From Fimihabitans intestinipullorum (GTDB taxonomy: Bacteria > Bacillota_I > Bacilli_A > RF39 > UBA660), in the NCBI GenBank assembly GCA_018714965.1, contig DVML01000012.1, forward strand, positions 1 through 64,000: DNA of 64,000 nt. Direction: 5' to 3'. Of the stretch, positions 42,904 through 51,882 are shown piece by piece. The notes below the pieces were generated by a model that worked only from the letters and a program-made list of their open reading frames with translations, did no database searches and was not told the DNA's origin. How positions within the stretch are numbered: position 1 is the stretch's first letter; each line of letters opens with the position of its first letter. The position numbers and the translations under genes were made by a program.

Positions 42904-43477
42904 TATCTGATATTAATATTTGATCGATAATTCCATATTCTTTTGCTTCCTCTGCGTTCATAAAGTTATCTCGATCTGTATCGTGTTCTATTTGTTTGAT
43001 ATCTTGCCCTGTGTTTTTGGATAATATTTTATTTAGTTTTTCTTTAAGATTTAAAATGTGTTCTGCGGCAATTTTAATTTCTGTTGCTTGTCCTTGTGCA
43101 CCACCTAATGGTTGATGAATCATTACTTCACTATTTGGTAGACAGAAACGTTTTTCTTTGGCACCAGAAGAAAGAAGAAATGCGGCCATACTCGCAGCCA
43201 TGCCAAGACAGATCGTAGATACATCGCTTTTTACAAAATTCATCGTATCGTAAATTGCCATTCCAGCAGTGACGGCACCTCCAGGAGAGTTAATATATAA
43301 ACTGATGTCATCTTGGTTTAAAGAATCTAAATATAATAGTTGAGCAACAACGCTATTCGCACTTTCATCAGTAATTTCACCGCTTAGAATGATGATACGA
43401 TCCTTAAGGAGTCTAGAATAGATATCATATACACGTTCTCCATTATTAGATTTCTCGATTACAGTTGGTATTAACAT
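42890..43477 (-). CDS. clpP: ATP-dependent Clp protease proteolytic subunit
   Basis: The serine protease core that works with ClpX/ClpC ATPases. The 195-residue protein starts MLIPTVIEKSNNGERVYDIYS, with catalytic Ser in GMAASMAAFLL, His in VMIHQPLGG, and Asp in the DTDRDNFM region. ATG 43477 gives the family N-terminus and follows GGGTGA; GTG 43486 is inside that ribosome site. No clear CtsR box is seen in the short upstream gap. Confidence 0.96.
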   Translation of the reverse strand: MLIPTVIEKSNNGERVYDIYSRLLKDRIIILSGEITDESANSVVAQLLYLDSLNQDDISLYINSPGGAVTAGMAIYDTMNFVKSDVSTICLGMAASMAAFLLSSGAKEKRFCLPNSEVMIHQPLGGAQGQATEIKIAAEHILNLKEKLNKILSKNTGQDIKQIEHDTDRDNFMNAEEAKEYGIIDQILISDKKNS

Positions 43478-43537
43478 GTTTTTCACCCTTTCTATTTTAT
43501 TGTAGTTTCAAGAAAGAAAATATATACAAAAAAAGAT

Positions 43538-43566
43538 GTGACAAAATACTATTTCTTTGGTAAAAT
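43538..43566 (+). promoter_or_regulatory. Promoter of the nucleoside kinase gene
   Basis: GTGACA (43538-43543), 17 bases, TAAAAT (43561-43566) with TGG before it. It excludes the longer in-frame start at 43538. Confidence 0.6.
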
Positions 43567-43597
43567 GAATATGAATAGAATAAGAGGGATCGAGCAT

Positions 43598-45259
43598 ATG
43601 AAAATGGTAAAGGTAAATTATAGAGGAATCGAGACAAAAGAGTTTTTGGAAGATACCTCTTTATTAGAGATTAGTGACAGTTTTAAGAAGTATTATAATT
43701 ATCCTATTTTAGTGGCAAAAGTGGATAACGATATTACTGGGCTTGCAGAGCCTGTTACAAAAAAAAGTGATATCGATTTTTACGATCGAAGTAGTGTGAT
43801 AGGAAATACGATTTATGCTAGATCTGCGCAATTTATTTTAATTGTCGCAGTAAAACAGGTATTGGGCGAAGGTGCGGAAGTGATTATCGAACATTCTATC
43901 GATAAGGGAGTTTATTGTGAAATTAAAAACTGCGATATCGATAAACCTGTCTTGCGTAAAATCGAGTCGAAAATGCACGAAATTGTTGCAGAAGATTTGA
44001 AGTTTACAAAAGTGAGTGTCTCTAGAATTGATGCCATTAAATATTTTCGTAAGAAAAAAAGAATGGATAAAGTAAATGTATTAAAGTATATCAGTAATAC
44101 ATATGTCAATTTATATCGATTAGATGATGTATACGATTATTTCTATGGAGAACTTGCCTACAGCACAAAAGCTATTGATGACTTTAAATTGACTTATATC
44201 AAGGATAACGGTTTTGTTCTTTCTTGCCCTGATATCTACAATCCTGAATGTACATTAGATTACAAACATCACAAGATGTTATTTGATACGTTTTTGGATT
44301 ATACAAAGTGGGGACGTATTTTAAAGATAAGCAATGCTGCAGATTTGAACGAAGTAGTATCTACAGGTAAATATGGAGATTTAATTCGCATTAGTGAAGC
44401 ATATTATAATGGTCAACTTTCAGAGATTGCCGATCGCGTGTACGACAATAAGAAAAATATTAAAATTATATTGATTGCAGGACCATCTTCTAGTGGAAAG
44501 ACGACGACTTCGAAAAAATTAGAAATTTATTTGAAGAGTAAGGGATTGCGTACTCATCAAATTTCGATCGACGATTATTTTATCAATCGTGATAAAACTC
44601 CATTAGATGAACACGGAGAAAGAGATCTAGAGTCTTTAAGGGCAGTTGATATAGACTTATTGAATCGCCATTTGATCAAACTGTTCGATGGCGAGAAAGT
44701 ATTACTGCCAGAGTATAATTTTATGACAGGAGAGAGAGAATATCGTAAAAAATGGTTACAGATGGATGAGGACGATATCATTATTATCGAAGGATTACAT
44801 GCTTTGAATGAGGACTTAACAATATCTATTCCAAGAAGAAATAAATTTAAAATATATATTAGTCCTTTGACACAACTCAATATCGATAATCATAATCATA
44901 TTCACACGAGTGATACGAGAAAGTTAAGACGCATTATTCGCGACAATAAATTCCGTAATTACAATGCGGCTGATACATTGAAGATGTGGGAAAAAATCAG
45001 CTATGGAGAAGAAAGATATATATTTCCATTCCAGGATGATGCCGATATGATTATTAATTCTGCACTTGTCTACGAACTTGGTGTGTTAAAGACATACGCT
45101 GAACCATTATTATTTTCAGTATCAGAAAATGATCCAGTATATCCGGAAGCACTTCGTTTGATTAATTTCTTAAGGAATTTCTTACCGATTCCAAGTGAGG
45201 AAGTTCCGGACGATTCTGTACTTAGAGAATTTATCGGGAATAGTTGTTTTTACGAGTAA
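43598..45259 (+). CDS. Nucleoside (uridine) kinase with ThrRS-like N-terminal region
   Basis: A 553-residue fusion. The N-terminal part (about 1-260) has a TGS-like segment and a region resembling threonyl-tRNA synthetase's second additional domain. The C-terminal part is a uridine kinase-type P-loop kinase: GPSSSGKTTTSKKL, then QISIDDYFINRDKTPLDEHGERD and IIIEGLHALNEDL. This architecture is widespread in Bacillota and is annotated as nucleoside kinase; the substrate is inferred. ATG 43598 is preferred from the promoter position. Confidence 0.88.
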   Translation: MKMVKVNYRGIETKEFLEDTSLLEISDSFKKYYNYPILVAKVDNDITGLAEPVTKKSDIDFYDRSSVIGNTIYARSAQFILIVAVKQVLGEGAEVIIEHSIDKGVYCEIKNCDIDKPVLRKIESKMHEIVAEDLKFTKVSVSRIDAIKYFRKKKRMDKVNVLKYISNTYVNLYRLDDVYDYFYGELAYSTKAIDDFKLTYIKDNGFVLSCPDIYNPECTLDYKHHKMLFDTFLDYTKWGRILKISNAADLNEVVSTGKYGDLIRISEAYYNGQLSEIADRVYDNKKNIKIILIAGPSSSGKTTTSKKLEIYLKSKGLRTHQISIDDYFINRDKTPLDEHGERDLESLRAVDIDLLNRHLIKLFDGEKVLLPEYNFMTGEREYRKKWLQMDEDDIIIIEGLHALNEDLTISIPRRNKFKIYISPLTQLNIDNHNHIHTSDTRKLRRIIRDNKFRNYNAADTLKMWEKISYGEERYIFPFQDDADMIINSALVYELGVLKTYAEPLLFSVSENDPVYPEALRLINFLRNFLPIPSEEVPDDSVLREFIGNSCFYE

Positions 45260-45287
45260 AAAAGGTCGACATTTTGTCGACTTTTTC
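45260..45287 (+). terminator. Nucleoside kinase gene terminator
   Basis: AAAGGTCGAC, ATTTT loop, GTCGACTTTTT. Confidence 0.85.
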
Positions 45288-45311
45288 TATGTCAAATGAA
45301 AGTCTATTCTA

Positions 45312-45341
45312 TTGACATGGTTGTTTTTCTTGCGATACAAT
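45312..45341 (+). promoter_or_regulatory. gap promoter
   Basis: TTGACA (45312-45317), 18 bases, TACAAT (45336-45341); AGGAGG precedes ATG 45368. Confidence 0.75.
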
Positions 45342-45367
45342 GAAAACGTAGAAGATAGGAGGAATTT

Positions 45368-46378
45368 ATGATTAAAGTAGCAATTAATGGATTTGGAAGA
45401 ATCGGGCGTTTGGCTTTTCGTTTGTTAGAAGAAAATCCAGCATACGAAATTGTTGCCATCAATGATTTGACAGATGCTGAACAGTTAGCTTATTTATTAA
45501 AATACGATACATCACATAGAAATTATCGTGTCAACGAAATCTCTCACGATGATCAAAATATTATCGTAGGAGATCGTAAAGTAAGAATTTATTCTGAGAT
45601 GGATCCGACGAAATTACCTTGGGAAGATCTTGGAATTGATGTTGTATTTGAATGTACTGGTAAATTTGTAAAGAAAGAAGATGCGATGGCACATATTACT
45701 GCCGGGGCAAAACACGTTATTATTTCTGCTCCTGGTAAAGGAGATATGAAGACGATTGTCTATAATGTAAACCATGAGACGTTAGATGGGACAGAAGAAG
45801 TCATTAGTGCTGCAAGTTGTACGACAAACTGTCTTGCACCTGTAGCAAACATTCTCGATAAAAACTTTGGAATTGTAAAAGGATATATGACGACAGTACA
45901 TGCGTATACGAACGATCAATCTATTTTAGACGTCGCTCATAAAAAAGGAATTAAAGCGCGCCGTGGTAGAGCGGGAGCTGCTAATATTGTACCAAGTAGT
46001 ACTGGAGCAGCGAGTGCTGTAGGGTTAGTATTACCTAACTTAAAAGGTAAATTAGATGGAAGTGCCTTACGTGTTCCAACAACAACTGGTTCTGTTGTCG
46101 ATTTAACAGTCGAATTAAAACGCAATACGACGGTAGAAGAATTAAATGAAGCATTTAAGAACAATGCAAATGAAACGATCGGATTTACGATGGATCCAAT
46201 TGTATCAAGTGACATTATCGGTTCTCATTATGGAAGTTTAGTTGACGGATTATTAACGGATATTCTAGAAGTAGATGGACGTCAACTTGTCAAGGTTGTT
46301 GCATGGTATGACAATGAAATGAGTTATACAGCACAAATGGTACGTACAGCAGAATATTTAATGAGCTTGAATAAATAA
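45368..46378 (+). CDS. gapA: Glyceraldehyde-3-phosphate dehydrogenase
   Basis: NAD-dependent glycolytic enzyme, 336 residues. It has NGFGRIGRLAFR for NAD binding, the active-site Cys in ISAASCTTNCLAP, the SSTGAA phosphate site, and WYDNEMSY near the C-terminus. Length and motifs are standard. It has its own strong promoter and a long terminator, separate from pgk. Confidence 0.97.
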   Translation: MIKVAINGFGRIGRLAFRLLEENPAYEIVAINDLTDAEQLAYLLKYDTSHRNYRVNEISHDDQNIIVGDRKVRIYSEMDPTKLPWEDLGIDVVFECTGKFVKKEDAMAHITAGAKHVIISAPGKGDMKTIVYNVNHETLDGTEEVISAASCTTNCLAPVANILDKNFGIVKGYMTTVHAYTNDQSILDVAHKKGIKARRGRAGAANIVPSSTGAASAVGLVLPNLKGKLDGSALRVPTTTGSVVDLTVELKRNTTVEELNEAFKNNANETIGFTMDPIVSSDIIGSHYGSLVDGLLTDILEVDGRQLVKVVAWYDNEMSYTAQMVRTAEYLMSLNK

Positions 46379-46403
46379 AGAAAGCTATGAGTGTGAAGTG
46401 ATA

Positions 46404-46447
46404 AAACAAAAGTGGACAATGTAAAAAACATCAGTCTACTTTTTTGT
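46404..46447 (+). terminator. gap terminator
   Basis: AACAAAAGTGGAC and GTCTACTTTTTTGTT form a long stem (with one G-U pair and an inner ATGT/ACAT pairing) ending in T's. Confidence 0.75.
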
Positions 46448-46479
46448 TCGTTACAATTTTGTCATATAAAGGTAATTAC

Positions 46480-46508
46480 TTGAAAATTATGTGAAAACAA
46501 GATACAAT
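46480..46508 (+). promoter_or_regulatory. pgk promoter
   Basis: TTGAAA (46480-46485), 17 bases, TACAAT (46503-46508). Confidence 0.7.
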
Positions 46509-46514
46509 GATAAA

Positions 46515-46641
46515 TAGGTAGAATAGAAAAAATGAGAATAATTTTCAATGTTGATGATTAGTATTGCTATTCTATTTTGATCCATACTAATAAGTGATAA
46601 ACATTGATTACTTCTCACTTGAAAAGAAAGAGGATGGAATA
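46515..46641 (+). promoter_or_regulatory. pgk 5' leader, long and possibly structured
   Basis: About 127 nt lie between the predicted mRNA start and ATG 46642. GTAGAATAG (about 46517-46525) can pair with CTATTCTAT (about 46568-46576), and AAGTGAT near 46590 with a TCACTT near 46615. No known riboswitch class is recognised. Confidence 0.4.
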
Positions 46642-47826
46642 ATGAAGAAAACGTTAAGAGATTATGAGTTAGAAAATAAAAAGGTCATCATTCGTTGTGA
46701 TTTTAATGTACCGATGAAAGATGGTAAGATTACGGATGATAATCGTATCGTACAGAGCTTACCTACGATTCGTTATGCAGTAGATCATGGTGCAAAAGTT
46801 ATTTTAATGTCTCATTTAGGTCGAATTAAAACAGAAGAAGACAAGATGAAACGTACTTTAAAACCGGTTGCTGAAAGACTAAGTGAACTACTTAATATTC
46901 CTGTAAAATTTGTTTCTACAACAAGAGGGAAAGAACTAGAGGATGCAGTTCAGACTTTACAACCAGGACAAATTTTATTGATGGAGAATACAAGGTTTGA
47001 AGATTTGGATGGCAAGAAGGAAAGTGGAAACGATAGTGAGTTAGGTATTTACTGGGCCTCTTTAGGGGATCTTTATATCAATGATGCATTCGGAACATCT
47101 CACAGAAGTCATGCTTCTAATGTTGGAATAGCAAGCCACTTACCAAATGGAATTGGATTCTTAATCGAAAAAGAGTTAAAAGTAATGGCCGATGCAATCG
47201 AGCATCCAGAACATCCATTTACAGTTATTTTGGGTGGTTCTAAGGTGAGTGATAAAATAGGAGTGATCGAAAATCTAGTGAAAATTGCAGATCACATTTT
47301 AATTGGTGGAGGAATGGCATTTACATTCTTAAAAGCACAAGGATACGAAATTGGAAAATCTTTATTAGATGAGGAATCTATTTCGTTTTGTGAAAAAATG
47401 TTAAAAGAACATAAAGATAAATTAGTCTTGCCTGTCGATGTTGTTTGCGGTACATCTGTTGAGATAGACCAAGTTTCAAGATGCGCCATGGTAGATAAAA
47501 TGAATTCTGATGATATGGGATTAGATATCGGAGAGAAAACGATTGAGACATTTAGACCGTTTTTAGAAAATAGTAAGACGGTTATATGGAATGGTCCAGT
47601 TGGATTGTTTGAATTATCAAGTTTTTCTCTTGGAACGAAGAAATTATGTGATATAATAGCAACGAGTGGTGCCAAAACAATTATTGGCGGTGGAGATACA
47701 GCAGCTGCAGTCATTGGTTTTGGATATCAAGATCGAGTCACACACATCTCTACTGGTGGTGGAGCATCATTAGAATTACTCGAAGGGAAAGTGCTTCCAG
47801 GAATCGATTGTATCGAGGAGGCTTAA
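46642..47826 (+). CDS. pgk: Phosphoglycerate kinase
   Basis: Makes ATP from 1,3-bisphosphoglycerate. The 394-residue protein has VIIRCDFNVPM, RIVQSLPTIRY, SHLGR, the hinge region and GGSKVSDKIGVI, and the late GGGDTAAAV and STGGGASLELLEG. ATG 46642 follows a GAAAGAGGATGG region; a longer in-frame start at 46594 lies in the leader. It is followed 18 bases later by a flippase-like gene, so an operon with glycolipid genes and tpi is likely. Confidence 0.96.
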   Translation: MKKTLRDYELENKKVIIRCDFNVPMKDGKITDDNRIVQSLPTIRYAVDHGAKVILMSHLGRIKTEEDKMKRTLKPVAERLSELLNIPVKFVSTTRGKELEDAVQTLQPGQILLMENTRFEDLDGKKESGNDSELGIYWASLGDLYINDAFGTSHRSHASNVGIASHLPNGIGFLIEKELKVMADAIEHPEHPFTVILGGSKVSDKIGVIENLVKIADHILIGGGMAFTFLKAQGYEIGKSLLDEESISFCEKMLKEHKDKLVLPVDVVCGTSVEIDQVSRCAMVDKMNSDDMGLDIGEKTIETFRPFLENSKTVIWNGPVGLFELSSFSLGTKKLCDIIATSGAKTIIGGGDTAAAVIGFGYQDRVTHISTGGGASLELLEGKVLPGIDCIEEA

Positions 47827-47844
47827 AAGAAAAGAGGTATCGGT

Positions 47845-48864
47845 ATGAATCGTAAAGAGAAAAAGAAAACGACTTTAAATTTATTTATACTACTGATATT
47901 TACTGGGATCGTATTATATTTTTCTTTGAAAGATAATTTTGAGGAGATCGTATCTCAAATACTAACGATTCATCCACTTTGGTTTTTAGTCGGTGTAGGA
48001 CTAGTTTTTGTTTATTTATTCTTACGCAGTGTTGAAATATGTTGTACGATACAGAAGTTTAAACCAAGCTATACTTTTCGTAAAGCGTTTCGCTTAATGC
48101 TAGTGACACAATTTTTTAATGCAGTGACACCATTTTCTTCCGGTGGACAACCTTTTCAGGTGTATACATTAAAAAAAGACGGACTTCGTGTTACTGATGG
48201 GACGAATGTCATTATTCAAAATTTTATCGTCTATCAAGTAGCGCTCGTCATTTTGGGAGTAATGGCAATTGCTGGGAATTATTTCTTTCATATATTTAAA
48301 GAAGTTGGGTTATTAAAAGAACTTGTAACTTTGGGGTTTATTATTAACACACTTGTTGTCGTAGGTCTTTTTATCATCGCTTTTGCTCGCAAATTTAACC
48401 ATAAAATAACGAATCTAGGAATTCGTATTTTATACCGTTTTCACTTAATTAAAGATAAAGAAAAGCAATTAAAAAAATGGGAAGAATCAATTGAACAATT
48501 TCATCATGGAGCAAAATTGTTAATGACAAATAAATGGTTGTTTGTTCGGTCTATTTTTCTTAATTTTGTCGCTCTTGTTTGTCTTTATCTTGTTCCAGTT
48601 GCCTTATTGTATGGTATGGGAGATTATCATAGTTTCGATGGACTTTTATCTGTTGTTGCGAGTGCTTATGTTATGTTGATGGGATCTTTTGTGCCAATTC
48701 CGGGTGGTACCGGGGGACTCGAATATGGATTCATTGCATTTTTTGGTAACTTTGTAAAAGGTAGTAAGTTGAATGCACTAATGTTATTATGGAGATTTTT
48801 AACATATTATTTAGGTATGTTTTTAGGAGCAATTACATTAAATTTAAAGAAGAAGGAGAATTAG
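47845..48864 (+). CDS. Lysylphosphatidylglycerol synthase-like transmembrane protein (UPF0104)
   Basis: A 339-residue membrane protein with about eight helices. It has FFNAVTPFSSGGQPFQVY and FVPIPGGTGGLEYGF, the hallmarks of the MprF/AglD flippase-type family, without MprF's synthase domain. In related bacteria such proteins are encoded next to glycolipid glycosyltransferases and may flip lipid intermediates. Here it is one base from such a glycosyltransferase gene. Confidence 0.88.
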   Translation: MNRKEKKKTTLNLFILLIFTGIVLYFSLKDNFEEIVSQILTIHPLWFLVGVGLVFVYLFLRSVEICCTIQKFKPSYTFRKAFRLMLVTQFFNAVTPFSSGGQPFQVYTLKKDGLRVTDGTNVIIQNFIVYQVALVILGVMAIAGNYFFHIFKEVGLLKELVTLGFIINTLVVVGLFIIAFARKFNHKITNLGIRILYRFHLIKDKEKQLKKWEESIEQFHHGAKLLMTNKWLFVRSIFLNFVALVCLYLVPVALLYGMGDYHSFDGLLSVVASAYVMLMGSFVPIPGGTGGLEYGFIAFFGNFVKGSKLNALMLLWRFLTYYLGMFLGAITLNLKKKEN

Positions 48865-48865
48865 T

Positions 48866-50104
48866 ATGAGAATAGGGATTTTTACAGATACCTATCCTCC
48901 ATTTATCAATGGAGTATCTACAAGTATTGTGATGTTAGAGCATGCTTTAGAAGAAAAAGGACACGAAGTATTTATCGTTACAGTAAACAACGAAAATATG
49001 TCTTATAAGTACGAAAATGAAAATAAGATTATTCGAATTCCAGGGATTCCGATTGGAATTTATGATTATCGTTTAAGTGGAGTTTATCCGATTCGTGCAG
49101 TGGAAAAAATTAAAAAATGGAATTTAGATATCATTCATTCTCATACAGAATTTGGGATTGGAACATTCGCTCGTATTATGGCACATCAATTAGATATCCC
49201 TCTTGTTCATACATATCATACGATGTATGAAGATTATGTACACTATATAACGAAGGGGTATTTTAATCGAGCAAGTAAAAAAATTGTCGAGTATTTGACG
49301 AAATTTTATTGTGACAAAACTGCGACAGAATTGATTGTACCAACGAAGAAGGCCTATGATCTTTTTAAAGAAAAATATAAGGTAGATCGCAATGTTCACA
49401 TTGTTCCGACAGGAATTGAAATTAGTCGTTTCTATAAGGAAAACTATAAGAAGAAGGATATCACCGCATTGCGTAAAAAATTAGAAATCGGTCCTGACGA
49501 CTTTGTCATTTTATTTGTTGGAAGATTAGGGCATGAAAAGAGTGTTGATCTTTTAATCGAAGGACAAGTGGGACTTTTAAAAACAGATCCACATTGTAAG
49601 TTAGTTATTATTGGTGATGGTCCAGATGCAGGAGATTATAAAGAGCTTGCGAGAAAACTGCGCGTACAAGATAGTGTGATCTTTACTGGAAAAGTTCCTT
49701 GGGAGGAAGTTCCAAAATACTATCAATTAGCAGATGTGTTTGCAACAGCATCCCGTACTGAGACACAGGGACTCACTGTAATCGAAGCGATGGCAGCAAG
49801 TGTTCCAGTAGTAGCTGCAGATGACGATAGTTTTCGAAATGTCGTGATCGATGATTTAAATGGATATTTGTTTGCAAATAAAAAAGAATATAAAAAGTAT
49901 GTGCGTAAATTAATGGGAGATCCGAATTTGAAAAAACGTATGAGCGATCAAGCTAGAATCAGTGCGGAACCTCATTCAGCAAAATATTTTGCAGAAAAAG
50001 TGCTAGATGTATATCAAACTGCACTTGAAGGTAGTGGTGCACATAAGAGAAACTTTTTTGGAAAAGCAAAAGATGTAGTAAAGAAGGGATTTTATGGAAA
50101 ATAA
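48866..50104 (+). CDS. Glycosyltransferase family 4, probable diacylglycerol glucosyltransferase
   Basis: A 412-residue GT-B enzyme. It opens MRIGIFTDTYPPFINGVSTS, has HSHTEFGIGTFARIMA, a ILFVGRLGHEKSVDLLIEG strand in the second half, and RTETQGLTVIEAMAA as the nucleotide-sugar motif (E-x7-E type). It resembles 1,2-diacylglycerol 3-glucosyltransferases (alMGS of Acholeplasma, CpoA/LafA). The UPF0104 gene in front and galU in the genome support membrane glycolipid synthesis; the sugar donor is inferred. The end overlaps tpi by 11 bases. Confidence 0.88.
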   Translation: MRIGIFTDTYPPFINGVSTSIVMLEHALEEKGHEVFIVTVNNENMSYKYENENKIIRIPGIPIGIYDYRLSGVYPIRAVEKIKKWNLDIIHSHTEFGIGTFARIMAHQLDIPLVHTYHTMYEDYVHYITKGYFNRASKKIVEYLTKFYCDKTATELIVPTKKAYDLFKEKYKVDRNVHIVPTGIEISRFYKENYKKKDITALRKKLEIGPDDFVILFVGRLGHEKSVDLLIEGQVGLLKTDPHCKLVIIGDGPDAGDYKELARKLRVQDSVIFTGKVPWEEVPKYYQLADVFATASRTETQGLTVIEAMAASVPVVAADDDSFRNVVIDDLNGYLFANKKEYKKYVRKLMGDPNLKKRMSDQARISAEPHSAKYFAEKVLDVYQTALEGSGAHKRNFFGKAKDVVKKGFYGK

Positions 50105-50819
50105 AAAATATATGATCGGCAACATGAAGATGAATCTTACTTTTGAAGAAGTAGAACGTTACTTTAATGTATTGGGAACGAAAGCACGTTCTAGTCAAGT
50201 TATTTTTTGTCCTACTTATTTATATGTTCCATATTTTATAGAACAAGGATTTGAGACAGCTGTTCAAAATACTGCTCAATATGATAGTGGAGCTTATACT
50301 GGAGAAGTTTCGCCTGTTCAAGCAGCTAGTATTGGGTGTAGTTATACGATACTCGGGCATAGTGAACGTCGTATGTACTTTCATGAAACGGATGATATTG
50401 TTTCTGAGAAAGTAAAAAGAGCACTCGCTGCGGGACTTTCAGTAATTCTCTGTGTGGGAGAAAGTGATGAGGAAGAAAAAAGTGGAAAGACAGAAGAAGT
50501 TTTAAAAAGAGAACTTACAGCTGTATTTTCTAAATTAACAGAAGAAGAAGCGTCTCGTGTGATCGTTGCTTATGAACCAATTTGGGCAATTGGAACAGGA
50601 AGAGTTCCGACCAACGACCAGATATGGAAAGTTGCTTCCGATATTCAGAAAATATTGGAACAAATGAATATTGTTCATGTACCTATTTTATATGGTGGTA
50701 GTGTAAACGAAGGAAATATAGAAACATTGAATCAAATCGATAATATATCAGGTTTTCTCGTTGGAGGAGCTTGTTTAAAACCAGAACAATTTTTACATAT
50801 GATAGAAGTCGTCTTATAG
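50094..50819 (+). CDS. tpiA: Triosephosphate isomerase
   Basis: Interconverts dihydroxyacetone phosphate and glyceraldehyde 3-phosphate. The 241-residue TIM barrel has the Lys in IGNMKMN, catalytic His in LGHSERR, Glu in VAYEPIWAIGTG, and LYGGSVNEGN for phosphate. The Trp of the usual NWKMN is Met here (GNMKMN). It overlaps the glycosyltransferase gene, so the two are probably translated together. A terminator follows. Confidence 0.95.
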   Translation: MENKKYMIGNMKMNLTFEEVERYFNVLGTKARSSQVIFCPTYLYVPYFIEQGFETAVQNTAQYDSGAYTGEVSPVQAASIGCSYTILGHSERRMYFHETDDIVSEKVKRALAAGLSVILCVGESDEEEKSGKTEEVLKRELTAVFSKLTEEEASRVIVAYEPIWAIGTGRVPTNDQIWKVASDIQKILEQMNIVHVPILYGGSVNEGNIETLNQIDNISGFLVGGACLKPEQFLHMIEVVL

Positions 50820-50832
50820 AGACGACTTTTCT
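50806..50832 (+). terminator. tpi terminator
   Basis: AAGTCGTC, TTATAGA loop, GACGACTT and T's, overlapping the stop. Confidence 0.85.
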
Positions 50833-50840
50833 TTCTTTTA

Positions 50841-50857
50841 TTCGACAAAAAACGACA
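50841..50857 (-). promoter_or_regulatory. Tandem Spo0A-binding (0A) boxes upstream of spo0A
   Basis: On the minus strand, TTTGTCGAA (50849 to 50841) is a perfect 0A box; a second, TGTCGTT (50857 to 50851), has one mismatch to TGTCGAA. They are 10 bases apart, one helical turn, upstream of the -10 box TATAAT (50902-50907) of spo0A. Confidence 0.6.
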
Positions 50858-50952
50858 AAAGAAGTCAATTTCTACTCTAGGCAAATGGCTTAGGAAAAGA
50901 GTATAATAAAAATACGTGAGGCAGTACATAAAGGAAGAAGAGGGAAGATGAA

Positions 50953-51729
50953 ATGAAAAAAATAAAAGTACTCATGGTTGATGATAATGTAAATTTAGTA
51001 GGAATGGTAAAGGAGTATTTTAAAAATCACGATGTGATATCGATAGATTATACTGCGAATGATGGATTAGAGGGTATGAAAGTGATCGAAGAAAAGAAAG
51101 ATGAGATCGATGCAGTTATTTTGGATTTGATCATGCCAAATAAAGATGGAATGTATGTGTTAGAAACGATGAAATCGCGAAAGATATTTCTTCCAGTGAT
51201 TGTTGCAACAAGTTATAATGCGAGTGATGTAATTCGTGAGGTTTCAGAATATGGAGTAAATTATTTTATTTTGAAACCATTTGAATTATCCGATTTAGAA
51301 AAGAGAATACTAGATATCAATAAAAAGAAAAAGAAAGAATCAAAAAATATTGATTTCTATCATAATAATTTGCAAATATCGATTACTAAAATTTTACACG
51401 AACTGGGAATTCCATCTCATATTAAAGGATATCAATATATTAGGGAAGCTATCGGAATTATCTATGAACATCCTGAGACGATCGGAGGAATTACGAAAGA
51501 ATTATATCCTGAGCTTGCCGAAAAATTTGACACGACTGTATCACGTGTAGAAAGGGCAATCCGCCATGCGATCGAAGTGAGTTGGAATCGAGCTAATTGG
51601 TCATTGATGGAAGAAATTTTTGGCAATAGTGTCGATATCGATAAGGCAAAGCCGACAAACTCGGAGTTTATCGTGACAATTGCAGATAAGTTAAAATTAG
51701 AATTTCATAAAGTGGGAAGTTTATCATAA
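50953..51729 (+). CDS. spo0A: Sporulation master response regulator Spo0A
   Basis: A phosphorylation-controlled DNA-binding protein that starts sporulation. The 258-residue protein has a receiver domain with acidic pocket Asp10-Asp11 and phosphoacceptor Asp58 (ILDLIMP), and the switch lysine in YFILKPFE. The C-terminal Spo0A domain has LHELGIPSHIKGYQYIREAI, ITKELYPELAEKFDTT, and the recognition helix SRVERAIRHAIEVSWNRAN. It is monocistronic with its own terminator and probable autoregulatory boxes. Confidence 0.97.
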   Translation: MKKIKVLMVDDNVNLVGMVKEYFKNHDVISIDYTANDGLEGMKVIEEKKDEIDAVILDLIMPNKDGMYVLETMKSRKIFLPVIVATSYNASDVIREVSEYGVNYFILKPFELSDLEKRILDINKKKKKESKNIDFYHNNLQISITKILHELGIPSHIKGYQYIREAIGIIYEHPETIGGITKELYPELAEKFDTTVSRVERAIRHAIEVSWNRANWSLMEEIFGNSVDIDKAKPTNSEFIVTIADKLKLEFHKVGSLS

Positions 51730-51748
51730 GCCTAGATGGGCTTTTTTT
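51727..51748 (+). terminator. spo0A terminator
   Basis: AAGCC, TAGAT loop, GGGCTT and seven T's after the stop. Confidence 0.8.
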
Positions 51749-51882
51749 ATTTTCCTATAGCATTATCGTACCCTTTTATTATCTTCGATAAGCAAACAAA
51801 AATATCAACCACTGTCAATGTGTTTAAAATTGTTAGTCTGTTTTCATTTTCATGTTAAAATGAAACAGGAGAAGTTGATATT

